A DNA stretch of 64,000 nt from Fonticula-like sp. SCN 57-25 (Eukaryota > Nucleariida > Rotosphaerida): the NCBI GenBank assembly GCA_001724245.1, contig MEDX01000005.1, forward strand, positions 1 through 64,000, in the 5' to 3' direction. The notes under the pieces are model-generated. The model was not told the origin of the DNA. It ran no database searches and saw nothing but the letters and a program-made list of their open reading frames with translations. Of this stretch, positions 11,391 through 22,200 are shown piece by piece; position 1 is the stretch's first letter; every line of letters starts with the position of its first letter. Position numbers and translations under genes: made by a program.

Positions 11391-14300
11391 ATGACACACT
11401 CGTCTCGACTTGTGCGGCAGGGCTTGTCAACAGCCGAGCGCGATTCAATGTCGGCCGCGCCTCCGCAGGGGGGCGGCGGAGCGCCGCAGCCGTCTTCGTC
11501 CTACACGAGCACGGCACTAAGCTATTTGACATTTGGGTATTGGGATGACACAGAGGCGCCTTCTTCGAGTCGGCCGCCGTCGATCCCTCCCGCGCCGCCG
11601 AAGCCACCTCGCGGCGATCTTATGAGCGCGTCTTCCGCAATTCAGTCCGAGGAGCAGCGCCGTCTTTCATTAGCAAACAGCCTCACGAGTCGGCCTACGA
11701 ATCCTCGCGGCCGTGGGTCCTCTACGCCCACGATGCCCGATGAGCCAGAGGCCGATCCGTGGACGGTTGATCACATTGGCACCAACAGCATTGCGGCCGT
11801 GACGAACGATCCGACGGGGAAAGTGGTTGATTTCAAGCCGTCCGTTCTTCCCCTGGTCCCGCCGACGGTCTATCCGCCCGTGTCGATGCTCGACTTTCAG
11901 CCCTTTTTCGACGAGCTCGCTACCGATCTCCCGCGGTACCAGCGCCGTCGCGCCGCCGAGCGCGCCGCCGCGGCCGCGGCCGCTGCCTCGTCCTCCACGC
12001 CCTCTTCCCTTTTACTTCACTCTGTCCCGCCGCTCTTTTTCCGGCCCGACTTTACATTAGAGAACCCGTCGACGTTTGACGCTGTGCTCGGCGGCGACGA
12101 TCGCGACGGCTCCTTTGCCTCGCCGCTCGTGCAGGAGCAGCTCACCGGCTACCTCGACCACGTAGAAGGCGAGATTGTCGAGCAAATTTCCCACCAGTCC
12201 GACAAGTTCTTTGAGGCGGTTGGCCAGATGGAGGAAGTCAACAATGCGGTGCGCGACGCGTGCACCAACATTGAGGATCTGCGGCTGCGCACCAAGAGCC
12301 TGCGCGACGAGTTTTACTGCCGGCCGCACTCTGTCATCCGCTCGCACCAGAAGCGGCGCAATTTGGAGGCCGTCTACGAAAAGGTCAAGCTCATCTTTGA
12401 GATGCGCGAGACCGAGGCCGCCGTGCGGCAGCTCGTCGAAGGCCGCGAGTACATGCCGTCCCTCGAGCTCATCCAGTCGGCCGAGCACACGCTGCGCACC
12501 GAGCTCGTTGGCGTCAAGGCCGCGTACGGCGTCGCCATTCAAATGCGCGAACTGGTACGCATTTCACACTTTTTCTGGCCAGTTTATTTCATTTCTGATG
12601 CGCTGCTTGGTAGTCGGGCGAGGTGGAGCGCGGCGTGTCGGGCGAGCTCGTCGGCAAGCTGGCCATGCTCGCAATCCCGAACGGGCTCGAAGTCGCGCCA
12701 ACATCGATTGGACCTCTAGACTCTGACGCACTTTTAGGCCTTTTGAGGCAGTACGCAAGCGCTTATCCCTTTTTCTGTGGCTAATCTTGTTGTGGCAGGG
12801 AGGCGCTTCATTTGGTGCAGGCGGTTGTACAGCTGCGCCACGCGCACGAGGCCATCTCACAATACCAGTCAAGTGTCATTGCGCGTCTCAAGCGCGTCGT
12901 AAAGTTTGCCGTGCAGGGTGGCCTCGCGCGCATCAAGGCCGTCGATGGCGACGAGCTCGAGCAGGGCGCGTCGCTCGCGCAGTACCTAAAAACAATCACG
13001 CCGGACCAGTTTATGACGGCAATGGGCGGCGTTTTTGCCGTGCTTCGCCACGTGGCGGAGCGCGTCGCGGCCATTCACCTCTTTTTGTACACGGCGCTCA
13101 GCGATATGGGCGCCGCAGCGACAGAGGGAGGCGAAGGGGAAGGCGAGGAAGAGGGTGATGAGGCGCAGAGGAATGCGTACTTGAGGCAGCTTGCAGTAGA
13201 TTCAGAGGACGTTATGGTTGCCGTCGGGGAAATGTCGCACGTGCGATGCGCAAAGGTGCGATTTTATTTCATGTTTTTGTTATCGAAAATGGTCTTTTGG
13301 GGATCTTCCATCAAGAATGAACTTTTTTCTCTCTTCCATTTCAGTTTTCAGTTTGCTAACCCCTTCTTCAGCTGCTGTCCGTGCGCAAGGACCTCACGAA
13401 TCGCCTCCCTCCCCGCGAGTTCATCAAGCTGTACAACATGGTCGACCAGTACGTCAACGAGAGCGAGGACAGCTGCGGCCACCGCTTCGTCGGCCTCCGC
13501 GCCACCATCGCCTCCCAAGCAAAGTCCTTCTTTGCCACCTTCCACGCCGAAAAGCTCGCCGTCATGGCCATGGTCGTCGACAATGACCCCTGGGAACACG
13601 CGCTCGTCCCTATCGAGTTCCAGCACATTGTGCACGCGATCGAGACCGGCCGGATGTCGTCGATTGACGGCCAGCAGCAGGACCAGCCGCTGCCCGTGCG
13701 CGTCGCCGCGGCCGCCCCCGACGACGCCGACGGCGACAATGAGCTTGGCGACGGCGGCGATGAGACTCGTTCGGACGACCCGCTCGCCTCTGCCTCGTCT
13801 TCGTCGGCGGCGCTGTCGGCCGCGTCGGCGCCGTCCGACATTGCGCAGGTGCTCATGGTGGGCGACACGGCGTACCCCGTCGTGTCGGCCGTGCTCATGC
13901 TCGTCAAGGCCGTCGCGCAGTACCTCGAGTGCGCGCTGAGCATCCCGTCGCTGTCGACCGACGCGACAAGCAGGCTCGTCGACCTTTTCAGGCAGTTTAA
14001 CCAGCACGTGGCAAATGCCATTTTGGGGGCGCGCGCGAGAGAGTCATCTGGGCTGGCCAATGTGACCACAAAGCACTTGGCGCTCGCGTTCAATGCGGTG
14101 GGGGCGGTCGATGCGCTTGTTAATCCGGTGAGGGCGTTGCTGCAGACGGCATTGAGGGACAGCCGTATCGTGCTGCTCGGTGAGTTTGACGGCGTCAGGC
14201 AGGTGCGTAGCGTGATTTGTGTGGCATTTTGATTGACGATTGCTGGTAGAATTTTGCGATTCATCGAAAGGGGCTTGTCGAAAAGATTGTGTTTATTATG

Positions 14301-14959
14301 GACTCGCGCATCGCTCTCCACTGCCGCGTCCTCAAGGTGCGTGTGTTTGTAGATTTCCCTGTGTAGATTTCCCTGCGTAGATACTATTATACTTTGTGTG
14401 ACGTTGTTCACATGAACGTTTCTTTTTCTTTTTTGCTCACCCCTGCATCGTAGCCTGTTTCGCAGATTGACCCTCGCTCGCCCACTCCCTCCGACTATGC
14501 GCGCCAAATCAACCGCGACTTTCGCGCCCTCCAGAAAGTGCTCCGCCGCTACCTCTCCCCCGGTGACGCCAAGGCCTTCCTCTCCAAGTGCGCCTCCGTC
14601 TGCCTCCGCCGCCTAGAGGACGAATTTTCCCGCGCAGAGCTCGACCGAGAATCGACGCGCCCGCGCCTCACTGCCGACGTCGCCTTTCTTATTGAGACGA
14701 TCAGCCCGCTGCTCGTCACGCTCGACGACGGCGGCAGCGCCGACAGCAACCCTTTTGCGCGGCTGCAGACGCTCGTGGCCGCCATGCCATTGCAGGGGCA
14801 GGGCGGGCCGCTCGTTGGCAGCGGGAGTGGGAGTAGTGGAAACCTGCCGCAGGTGCCGAGGCGGCCGGGGTCGGCGACTGCGGCGGCGTCGTCCGCGGCA
14901 GAGCTCGTAAAGAACAAGACGATGGGGCTGTTTCGCGGGTCGTCGACGGTGCTGCAGCC

Positions 14960-15004
<45 letters not shown>

Positions 15005-15050
15005 AGCCCAGGAAGCGGCGCCAGAGCTGCCGTCGAGGCCGACGCAGTAA
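11391..15050 (+). CDS. VPS54: GARP complex subunit Vps54
   Basis: Six exons (11391-12554, 12614-12750, 12799-13255, 13372-14202, 14250-14336, 14454-15050) encode about 1090 residues. GARP tethers endosome-derived vesicles at the trans-Golgi. The N-terminal part carries the family start (WTVDHIGTNSIAAVTNDP), then coiled coil (DHVEGEIVEQISHQSDKFFEA) and the long helical-rod sequence. The middle has the Vps54 domain (DQYVNESEDSCGH; FATFHAEKLAVMAMVVDNDPW). The C-terminal region continues as helical rod (LVDLFRQFNQHVANAILGA) and ends with a run of 14-15 Gln encoded by pure CAG, probably disordered. A second ATG at 11449 is an alternative start. The last acceptor could be 14453 or 12 nt later; both keep frame. 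Confidence 0.9.
14961..15002 (+). repeat. (CAG)14 microsatellite in VPS54
   Basis: An uninterrupted CAG run encoding poly-Gln close to the C-terminus of Vps54. Length polymorphism would be expected. Confidence 0.9.
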
Positions 15051-15209
15051 TCATTTTTTTATGATGCATTTTATCCATGAATTGTACATTTTAGATCGAC
15101 TATGCATGCAATATGTCACGAATATGAATGTGTGAAACTATATTGGCATGGCAGAATACGCGTCAAACATGTGTATAATAGTACAAGGGGTAGCCGGCAA
15201 CTCTGTGGC

Positions 15210-15888
15210 CTACTTGGTCTGAGCCTCGAGCTGGTCGCAGGCGAGCTGAACCTCGATGGAGCGGTACGTGAGCTCGGCGAGGCGCTGCTCGAGCAGCTGG
15301 ATCTTTTCGATGGCGCGGACCTGCTCCGTCTTGCGCTCGACGCTGAGCTGCGTGATCTGATCCTTGAGCGATGCGGCGATCGACTCGAGCTGCTTGATAA
15401 ACGCCTCCAATTCAAAGTTTTGTATCCGGCACGCGTTCGCGCCGTACTTTAGAAGCAGCTCGAGGTTCATAAGCCGGAGCGACTGCTGCTGCAGCTGCGC
15501 CGCGGCATTGTTCACGGCCGCCGTCCACGCCTCGACGTCATTCTTGGCCGACCCCGTCGGCGTCTCAAGCATGTAACGGGACGTGTCGAGGGCGGGCAGC
15601 GCGCGGCCGCGGCTCACGCGCTCCCACTCGCTTTGAAGAAGAGGAGACGAAAAGGAGACATTCGGGATAGCAAGATCCTTGAGGTAATCCTTGCTCGGCA
15701 TGTGGCGGCGCTCCGCGGCGATGAGGCGGTTCACCTCGTCGCGCATGCCTTAGAGAAAGCGGCATCAGTAAGTAGAACCCAAAAAAAATAAAGAGCACAC
15801 CTTCGGCATTGTAGTCCGCGTCGACATACGGAAGCGCGTCGATCTCCACGTCCAGCGACTGGGCAATGCTGCTCGCGAGGCTCGCCAT
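15210..15888 (-). CDS. BCAS2: Pre-mRNA splicing factor SPF27/BCAS2-like
   Basis: Two exons (15888-15801, 15748-15210), 208 residues (human BCAS2 has 225). SPF27 is a core subunit of the PRP19/NineTeen complex in the spliceosome. The start MASLASS..DALPYVDADY is followed by MRDEVNRLIAAE, as in the family, then YLKDL, the LPALDTSRY segment, and a long C-terminal coiled coil from roughly residue 115 to the end (LLKYGANACRIQNFELEAF ...). Intron GTGTGC...CTAAG is 52 nt. It is divergent from RPA2 with about 196 bp between starts. Confidence 0.88.
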
Positions 15889-16084
15889 CCTGCCGGACAC
15901 AAAACGACAGTTGTGGGCAACTGCGGGATAGACTTGTGGGCAATGCTGCCACTCGCCTGTGACTTAATCGCATGCGATTTATTTTTGGCGCGAAATTTGT
16001 TTTCCGCGCGCGCCACCAATTTTTTCTCTTCATTGCACTTTTCCCTGGCGTGTCGTGTCGGTCAGCGGCACTCAACAAGCAAAC

Positions 16085-17041
16085 ATGAGCTGGGGCGGCA
16101 TGGGCGGAGGCTTTGGCGGTAACAACCGCGGCGGATTTGGCGGCGGCGGCGGCGGATTCGGCGGTCGCGGCGGCTATGGCGGCGGTGCCGGCGGCGGCGG
16201 CTACAACCCTGGCGGCATGTCATCATATGGTGGCGGGAATGCCGGAGGCGCCGGCGGCGATTTTGGCGGAGGATACATGGCTGGCGATGTTGGCGCCAAG
16301 GCTGACGGCGCCGGCAACCAGCCTCGCCGCAATCGCAGCACGAACAGCATCGTGCCTGTCACCATCAAGCAGATTCACGGTGCCGTGGCGCCGAGCAGCA
16401 CTGATGATCCCTTTGTGCTTGACGGCAAGGAGACGACCGGCGTCTCGTTTATTGGCGTCATCCGCGCCGTGTCCGAGAGCTCGACGAACGTTACGTACGA
16501 GGTTGAGGACGGGACGGGCAATGTGGACGCGCGCGAGTGGATCTCGCAGGGCGAGTCGCCGCAGGTGACGCAGCGCCGCCAGTCGCGCCGCGAGGGAATG
16601 TACGTCAAGGTCACCGGCAACCTCCGCTACTTTTCGAACCGCCTGCACGTTGCCATCCTCGACATGCGGCCGATCACCGACTTTAACGAGCTGACGCATC
16701 ACCTGCTCGAGGCGATCCACGCGCACCTCTACCGCACTCGCGGGCCCGCGGAAGGCGGCGCCGACGCCAACCAGATGTACAATGCGCAGGCGCCCGCCGC
16801 CGCCGCCGCGCCCGTGGGAGCCGCCATGGACGGCGACTTTACGCCCCTGCAGCAGCGCATCATGAACATCCTGCTCGAGCCCACCGTCCCGGAGAACGGT
16901 ATCAACAAGAATGCCATCATTGCGCAGCTCAGGACAGTGGCGTCCGCCGCGGCCGTCGACGAGGCGCTCCAGTTCCTGTGGGACGAGGGACATGCGTACA
17001 CCACCACCGACGACGAGTACTTCCGCGCCACCAAGCGATGA
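16085..17041 (+). CDS. RFA2: Replication protein A 32-kDa subunit (RPA2)
   Basis: Intronless, 318 residues. RPA binds single-stranded DNA in replication, repair and telomere maintenance. The N-terminus (1-75) is an exceptionally Gly-rich tract (MSWGGMGGGFGGNN... with repeated GGFGG/GGYGG), longer than the usual phosphorylated N-tail. The central OB fold (about 95-210) has VPVTIKQIHGA, the FIGVIRAVSESSTNVTYEVEDGTG strand pattern and the LHVAILDMRPI end. A C-terminal winged helix (about 255-318, QQRIMNILLEP... VDEALQFLWDEGHAYTTTDDEYF) matches the protein-interaction domain. The Gly-rich tract is encoded by mixed GGC/GGA/GGT codons. Identity is confident. Confidence 0.95.
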   Translation: MSWGGMGGGFGGNNRGGFGGGGGGFGGRGGYGGGAGGGGYNPGGMSSYGGGNAGGAGGDFGGGYMAGDVGAKADGAGNQPRRNRSTNSIVPVTIKQIHGAVAPSSTDDPFVLDGKETTGVSFIGVIRAVSESSTNVTYEVEDGTGNVDAREWISQGESPQVTQRRQSRREGMYVKVTGNLRYFSNRLHVAILDMRPITDFNELTHHLLEAIHAHLYRTRGPAEGGADANQMYNAQAPAAAAAPVGAAMDGDFTPLQQRIMNILLEPTVPENGINKNAIIAQLRTVASAAAVDEALQFLWDEGHAYTTTDDEYFRATKR

Positions 17042-17228
17042 GCTGGCTGCCGGACGGCTCGTGTGTCTGTAAGAGCCTTTCTTTTGCGTGCCATGTGTTG
17101 ATGATGTTGTTGTAGTTTGTATCCTTGTTTGAACATATAAAACTAGCCGATAATCAAGTATTCACATAAAGGGAAATATGTACACAGTAGACACAATTGC
17201 AAAATTTGGCGCATTATTCCAGCGACTT

Positions 17229-18145
17229 TTATGAGAGCTCGAGCCTCTCACCCTCGCCCGGCCGCTCCGTGTCTATCAAGATGCCGCTCGCCTTCTCCGC
17301 CTTGTATGAGTTGCCGACGGCGTAGACGGTCGTCCGCGCACCGAGCGACCCCTTGAACACGCCGCCGCTCATGAGCACCGCCTCGTGAATGTGCCCGTGC
17401 ACCGTCGCCATTGGCCCGTGCCGCTCGATGGCCTCGGCGATCGCCACAGACCCGACGTGCGCGCCTCCAGCAATGGCGTCAGCGTGCGTGCCGCGCGGCG
17501 GCGCGTGTGTCGCCCATATCACCTTTGCTGCGTCGGCGTCCGGCCGCGCCGCCAGCGCGCGCTCAATGTCGGCCTCGATGGTCTCGTCGGGCGACTGCGG
17601 CACGGTGCACGGCACGAGCCCGTCGGCGGACGACCGCACGCCATTGATGTCGGCATCGGCGCCGGGGCCGGCTTGTGCCGTGTCGACGCGCTCCCAGTCC
17701 TTGAGGCGGTGGTTGGAGAGCGGCACATACGAGTAGCCAAAGAGGAGCGTGCCGTCGGCGAGGCGCGCCCAGGGGGCGGCGGGCGTCAGCCACTGGATTT
17801 TTGTAAGGCTGACGACGTCGGGGAGATTGTGCGACATGTCGCTGTTGCCAAAGAGCGCAAAGATCGGGACCTGTGAATTAGATAGCAGAGGGTGTAGGTG
17901 GTCGCGCATCCACTGAAGCTGAAGGCCCACGGCAGCGCTGCGATCCTCGCGCTCGTACATGCTCAGAAGCGTCGCCACGCGAGGATGCAGGTCTGCGCGC
18001 CGCATGAGCACGAAATAAAAAATGGTGGTTTAAGCGTACCACCACAGAGAACGAGTGCGCCTGCGCCCTGGGCCGCCGCCCCGTCAATGAGCTCCTTGAA
18101 CTGGGAGAGATTGCCGTGCAGATCGCTCCCGAACAGCACCTTCAT
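17229..18145 (-). CDS. Calcineurin-like metallophosphoesterase (cytosolic type)
   Basis: Two exons, 18145-18040 and 17992-17229 (289 residues). Motifs: FGSDLHGN (D-x-H-x-N) at the N-terminus, LVLCGGDLHPR, FGNSDM in place of GNHD/E, WATHAPPRGTHAD and VHGHIHE. No signal peptide or membrane segment. The layout is that of small bacterial-type/ICC-like phosphoesterases; the substrate is unknown. The Ser-for-His/Asn change in the GN-x-D motif is seen in other members and need not mean inactivity. It is divergent from COMMD10, 96 bp apart. Confidence 0.75.
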
Positions 18146-18241
18146 GTCCGCCGCTGAGTAATGTCACCGTTTCTGATTCCCTTCTGATTTGCCTTATTTT
18201 TCTGATTGTTGTTGTTCGGGGTTGTGGCCATCGCTCGAAAG

Positions 18242-18943
18242 ATGGGCTTTGAGGTGACCGCCGCGTACGCCTGCCCCCCCATTTGCTTCCTTGTTGTCTA
18301 ATTATGTATGTAGTCTTTCCAAGGGCATTGCTCTTGTCAATCGGATTGACCCGGTGAATCTTCAGGCGATCCTTTTGCGGATCTCGTCCAAGCTTCACGA
18401 CAAGGTGCGCAGTGCTTGCCCTTGCCTCGCACTCGTGCTCACTCTTGTGTTTCGCAGGATGAGGTTGTTTTTAGCGACGCGCAGCGTGAGCAGCTTCAGC
18501 AGACCTTTAACTTTTCTGCCGTTCAGCTCGACGATGCCCTCCTCACGTGCACGTATCTCCTTCAGCATGCCGCGTACGAGACGCTCAAGCCGAACCGGTT
18601 CGGCAACCAGCTTCAGGCCGCCGAGGTCGCTGCCGAGCAGGCGATCGCGTTTGTGCGCGTGTGGGAGCAGCGCGGTGCCGGCGCGATCGAGGCGCTGAAG
18701 GATCTGACGCTGGCGCCCAAGGTGCTGACGGACTCGCACTGGCGGCTGCATCTCGTGATTGGGCAGGACACGCTGGCCAAGCGCAGGGAGCTCACCTCAA
18801 TCATCCAGTTTGACCTGCAGGACAACACGAGCGGCAAGCCAAAGGAGGAGAAGCTTGTCGTCGAGTTTTCAGAGGAGGAGCTCGGGCGGTTCTACGCACA
18901 GCTCGAGACCGTGCAGGAGCAGCTCGACGCTGTGCAGCGCTGA
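18242..18943 (+). CDS. COMMD10: COMM domain-containing protein 10 (Commander complex)
   Basis: Three exons (18242-18264, 18314-18404, 18458-18943), 199 residues (human 202). Commander, with retriever, recycles membrane proteins from endosomes. The splice join gives MGFEVTAALSKGIALVNRID, matching the family start. Helical HN domain (LTCTYLLQHAAYETLKPNRF) comes first, then the C-terminal COMM domain beginning near WRLHLVIGQDTLAKR and ending LVVEFSEEELGRFYAQLETVQ. COMMD genes occur widely in eukaryotes but are lost from most Dikarya, so presence here argues for an early-diverging fungus or close relative. Confidence 0.92.
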
Positions 18944-19260
18944 GCCTTTGTTCAACCCCGTTTTTGTTTGCTTTCAATAGATCTATTTGAACATAGTAGC
19001 CAGTAGAGGCAGAACAGACCATGTTTGGTGTGTCTGATGGATGATATGAAAGTCGCTTGAGGTCACAAAAAGGACCAGCAATCTTCATGGCGAAAAGCCT
19101 TACATTCGTCGCATAGTTGAAGAAATGTCATTTATTGGAAACAAAAGGCGGAAACATCAATAAGTACTGTTGCGTTCAAAAGTAGTGATCACTTGAGAAT
19201 ACTTTTGTAGATTAAACGGCCATAGCCAATCACACGCACTACCGCGCTCCCTCAAACCAA
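18944..19260. other. Convergent spacer COMMD10/ACC
   Basis: 3' flanks of two convergent genes. A match to the direct-repeat string CCAATCACA appears twice just below the ACC stop (19226 and 19257 areas). No gene is seen. Confidence 0.4.
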
Positions 19261-22200
19261 TCACAGCGCGCGCAGCTTTGCGAGCACCTCGTCGCGCGCG
19301 GCGGGCTCGAGCGTGGCCATGATGGCGACGAGCGCGTCGGCAGCGGCGGCCTTGTCCTTTTCGGCCTCGCGCACGATGGCGGCCGCGACGGCGTCCTTGG
19401 AGAGCGAGGCGAGGCGGCCGCGGAGGACCGCTTCGGAGCGGCCGAACCAGTCCGACACGGCGCGGTCGTCTTCCCAGCGGCCCGTCGGAAGGTCGGCCGA
19501 GAACCACGCGCGGATCTGCGCCTTGGCGGACGCGCGCGACATGCTGGGCGAAACCATCTGGCGAAGAATCTAAAAAGGGGTTAGTAAGGGCGGGGACCGA
19601 AAAGGAAATTGAACCAAAATCAACCAAAATCAACCAAAAATGACTCATAAAGAGAATAATCAACATAGAAAACACATTTTGCCCATCATTTTTCCCTTTT
19701 GCCTCCATAAAATATGCCCAAATTCGCACCGACTGAGTCTCGAGTCTGCGCTTGAGCCTCCAGTAAAAGAACTCTCTCGCGTTCTTCCACTCGACGACAT
19801 CCCTGATACACTTCTTCTCCTTCATTCTCCCTGCCGTATCGTGCAAATCGGCAAACTTGAGCGCGACCTGGTGGTACACTGGCAGGAGCATCTTTTCCCT
19901 GGCCTCGATCTTTGCCTTGATCTCTGCCCTCTCCTGCTGCGAGCGCTCGGGGTCGGCGAGCGACTCCTTGAGCCCCCTGTACACTTCATCAAGCCTCTGC
20001 ATTGTATCGAGCAGCGCGGGCTTCCTGTACTTGATCTCGACGGTGCCCTCTGGCTCGAGGACGCCGCCGCGCGCCTCCGGGTCGGCGTACATCTCCATAA
20101 ACTCGGGGTTGATGGTCGAGTCGAGCACGACCCACGCGCCGCCGCGCAGCTCGGCGTGCGGCGGAAGGTACACAAACAGGGGCTGCTTGTACTCGCGAAG
20201 CGCGTCGACAATGTACGAGCCAAACTTGAGGATCTCGTCAAACATGTCGCGCTGGCCGCCGGAAAAGCCGCGCCAGTTGGCAAGGATGAGGAGGGGGAGC
20301 TGCTCGCCCTGGTTAAAGTCGCGGATCGCCTGTGCAGTCTTGAAGGCAGAGTCGGGGTACCAAACCTGGCCGGCCATCTGCGTCACCTGCTCCTGGGAGT
20401 TGTCGTTGGCGGGGTCGGCGGGGGTGATCTGCTCGACAGTGCGCGTCTCGACGGCAATGACGCCGAGGGGGATGCCGCCGAGGCGGGCGCGGCCGGTAAC
20501 AACCGTCTTGGCCCAGCTGCAAAAGGGATGGGTGTGAGTAAAAAAGAGGGAAAAAGTAGAGTGGTCAAAATGATACTAAAAGTAACAAATTGACACCAAA
20601 AAGGGACAAATGTGACCACAAAACATGCAAAATGACATCAAACCCTGCTCTTCTTCCACAATTTTGCCCATTTATCTTCCAAAAACGCACCCTCCGAGCG
20701 TCTCGATGAATGAGCCGCGATCGCACAACCCTCCAATCCACTTTTCGTCGACGACAGCACCCGCAATGAGGCACCTCGGGTCGTACGGCGTCGTCGGCGG
20801 CACCCACTCGACCATCCTGCTGACAGGGTCGTTGGGCACCGGGAGCAGCGGCAGCGGCGCGTTCTTCCTGGCCGGCACGAACGCGAGCCACTCTAGGATT
20901 GACGTGACACCCGAAAAGTCGTCCTTTGAAGTGAGGTGGCTGACGCCGTTCGTGTACATGATCTGCGTGCCACCGAGCTGAAGGTTGGACGAGTACACCT
21001 CGCGGCCGAGCACCTTGTTGAGCGCGCCGGCGCCCGTCAAGATGATCGGGTGGCCCTCGTTCTGGATGTTGCGCTGGCCGAGGCGAGCAAGGTACGCGCC
21101 AATGCCGACGGAGCGGCACGTCACGAGCGTGATCGTGAAAATGTCAGAGTAGGCGAGCGACGTCTCGCCGGCAATCAGGCCAGAGCCTTGAAGGTTTTCA
21201 ACGCCGAGGCCGTCGGCGGCGCCGATAATGTCGGTGATCTCGTAGCGCTCCTCGCCATTGTCAAAGATCTGCTTCGCCTTGATGGACGCCTTGCCGCCCT
21301 GGTTGAGGAGCTTGTAGTCGTGGGGAGTGACATACAGGTAACGGAAGCCTGAGGGACAAGTGGGTAAGCACGCGGGAAAAAAAGCATATTGACAAAACAA
21401 AACACATTCTCGCCCAATTTCAGCCACTTTTGTAACCCATTTCCAACCCAATTTCCGTTCGTACCCTTTGACGGGTTCTCGCTGTTGACCCAAGCAACGC
21501 GGAACGCGCTGAGCATCTCGTCGGCGATACCGATCCTCGCGCCCGAGTTGGCCGAGATGTAGATCCTCGGAATACCCAGCTTGCGCGCCAGCTCGGACGC
21601 CTTGTAAAAGAGCCTATCCTCAGCCGGCCCAAACGACCCAATAACGTGCGTGATATCGTTTCCGATAACGATGACGCGCCTTCCGCTGGGGCACTCTGGC
21701 GTAAACAGCTCAATGATCCACGCGACCATGCTGATCGTGTTTGCGCCTGCCGGCCGCCACACCTCGTGCAGCCTATCCTTTTCGTCGAGGACGAGCTCCT
21801 TGAGCTTGAGGAGCGTGCTGGGCATCGTGGCGCTCGGGTGAGCAGCAATGTGCTTGACCCAGAGCTGATGGAGCGCCTGGCGGAAGAGCTCGGGGAAATC
21901 GTAGATGTAGGTGGTGCCGGCGAGGTGCGCCGAGTAGCGCTTGGGCTGGAGCCACTCCTTGGTCGAGTACGGGCTGTCGATGCGGAGGCCGTGCAGCGGG
22001 CCGCGCTCGTCGAGCGACACGTAGATATCCTGCCACTTTTCGTTCTTGACCTCCTTGTAGGCGTGCACGTTGAGGACAAAGCCGGTGACGTTGCCGATGA
22101 CAAACCGGACGGGCATGGGCGGCGCGGACGGCGACTGGCGGATGAGCAGCTTGAGCTCGCCGAGCGTGACGCGCAGGCGGCTCATGCGCTTGCCGTGGCG

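Noticed and set aside
13368-14507. Minus-strand 379-codon frame opposite VPS54
   Set aside because: Ser/Thr-rich product with no domain signal, antisense to conserved VPS54 exons and crossing their introns.
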